Assembly (NCBI GenBank): GCA_007129145.1
Contig: SKWC01000408.1
Location: 1 to 5,710 of the forward strand
DNA: 5,710 nt
Reading direction: 5' to 3'
Source of the DNA: Rubritepida sp.
GTDB taxonomy: Bacteria > Pseudomonadota > Alphaproteobacteria > Acetobacterales > Acetobacteraceae
Position numbers and translations under genes: made by a program. The notes beneath the pieces were generated by a model. It had not been told where the DNA came from and did no database searches. It was given only the letters and a program-made list of their open reading frames with translations. The first letter of the stretch is position 1; the number at the start of each line of letters is the position of its first letter. Below, piece after piece: positions 5,471-5,710 of the stretch.

Positions 5471-5710
5471 ATGAACGCGATGAACCTGCTGCCGCTGCAG
5501 GTCGTGAGCCTCGCCGCCGCGGGCACGGTGCTGGTCGCACTCTGGCTCGGCCGGCATGAGGCGGGGCTGCGTGGGGCGCTGCGGCGGGCGGTGCTGCGCC
5601 TCGACCGGGCCGTCACCGGCCTCGCCGCCCTGCTGGCCTGCGCCGCGCTGGCCATCGCGGTCTTCGCCGGCGCCTGGCAGGTCACGGCGCGCTTCGCCAC
5701 CGAGACGCCC
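5471..5710 (+). CDS. dctQ: TRAP transporter small permease, DctQ type (N-terminal part, cut by window end)
   Basis: The first 80 residues of a gene running off the right edge. Residues 42-80, beginning LRLDRAVTGLAALLACAALAIAVFAGAWQVTARFATETP, have the form of the first DctQ helix: a basic/Asp approach, a long Ala/Leu helix (about 50-69), then a QVxxRF-type turn and a TP ending. DctQ is the four-helix inner-membrane subunit that pairs with DctM and receives ligand from DctP. An additional hydrophobic segment at about residues 5-27, before an Arg-rich linker (28-46), is more N-terminal sequence than many DctQ proteins have. The start ATG at 5471 has GGAGGA (5455-5460) 10 bases upstream; a second in-frame ATG lies at 5480. 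Its position directly after dctP supports the call. No stop codon or large permease gene is visible. Confidence 0.82.
   Translation, partial: MNAMNLLPLQVVSLAAAGTVLVALWLGRHEAGLRGALRRAVLRLDRAVTGLAALLACAALAIAVFAGAWQVTARFATETP

Noticed and set aside
5460..5474. Mini-ORF (MHAA, stop TGA overlapping the dctQ ATG) resembling the leader at 876-908
   Set aside because: Its ATG directly abuts GGAGG with no spacing, so ribosomes could not initiate there; it is most likely a chance ATGA.
4071..5540. 489-codon minus-strand open frame antisense to dctP
   Set aside because: It covers dctP, the intergenic palindrome and the 5' end of the deacylase gene; the product is low-complexity and the sense gene has a signal peptide and DctP motifs.
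1..5710. tRNA/rRNA genes, CRISPR arrays, insertion sequences, phage or toxin-antitoxin genes
   Set aside because: No spaced repeat array, transposase, terminal inverted repeats of an element or tRNA-like cloverleaf was seen. The window reads as ordinary chromosomal metabolic genes, and I do not claim a new system.

Overview
The window is very GC-rich (I estimate about 70%), with strong G/C at third codon positions. Together with the gene content (crotonase-family enzyme, queuosine genes, TRAP transporter beside an N-acyl-D-amino-acid deacylase), this suggests a high-GC alphaproteobacterium, possibly of the Acetobacteraceae/Roseomonas type. That placement is an inference from composition and gene families, not a demonstrated identity. 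Coding density is high, and no gap without a gene exceeds about 170 bases.

Layout: (1) 1-115 is the C-terminal tail of an unidentified plus-strand gene. (2) 130-879 (minus) is an enoyl-CoA hydratase/isomerase family gene convergent with that tail, preceded by a 10-codon leader ORF that carries the only good ribosome binding site. (3) A 170-base divergent region holds inverted repeats and a 10-bp tandem repeat. (4) 1062-2108 and 2101-2784 (plus) are queG and queC, overlapping by 8 bp and probably co-transcribed. (5) 2792-4270 (minus) is an N-acyl-D-amino-acid deacylase, convergent with queC across a 7-base gap. (6) A 145-base divergent intergenic region contains a perfect 8-bp-arm palindrome and three copies of an 8-bp motif. 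(7) 4416-5390 (plus) is a periplasmic TRAP receptor (DctP family). (8) A strong GC hairpin followed by TTTT lies between the receptor gene and (9) 5471 to the window edge, the start of the TRAP small permease (DctQ type).

Functionally there are two modules. QueC makes preQ0 early in queuosine synthesis, and QueG reduces epoxyqueuosine on tRNA at the last step, so the two overlapping genes bracket the pathway; the middle-step genes are not in the window. The divergent deacylase and TRAP genes probably form an uptake-and-catabolism unit: the TRAP system imports an organic anion and the deacylase hydrolyses an N-acyl-D-amino acid or similar amide. The shared regulatory region between them supports joint control, but the transported substrate cannot be read from the sequence.

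I found no convincing undescribed system. The most useful leads are regulatory: the palindrome and repeated motif in the divergent region, the intra-operon hairpin after the TRAP receptor gene, and the leader ORF in front of the enoyl-CoA hydratase.
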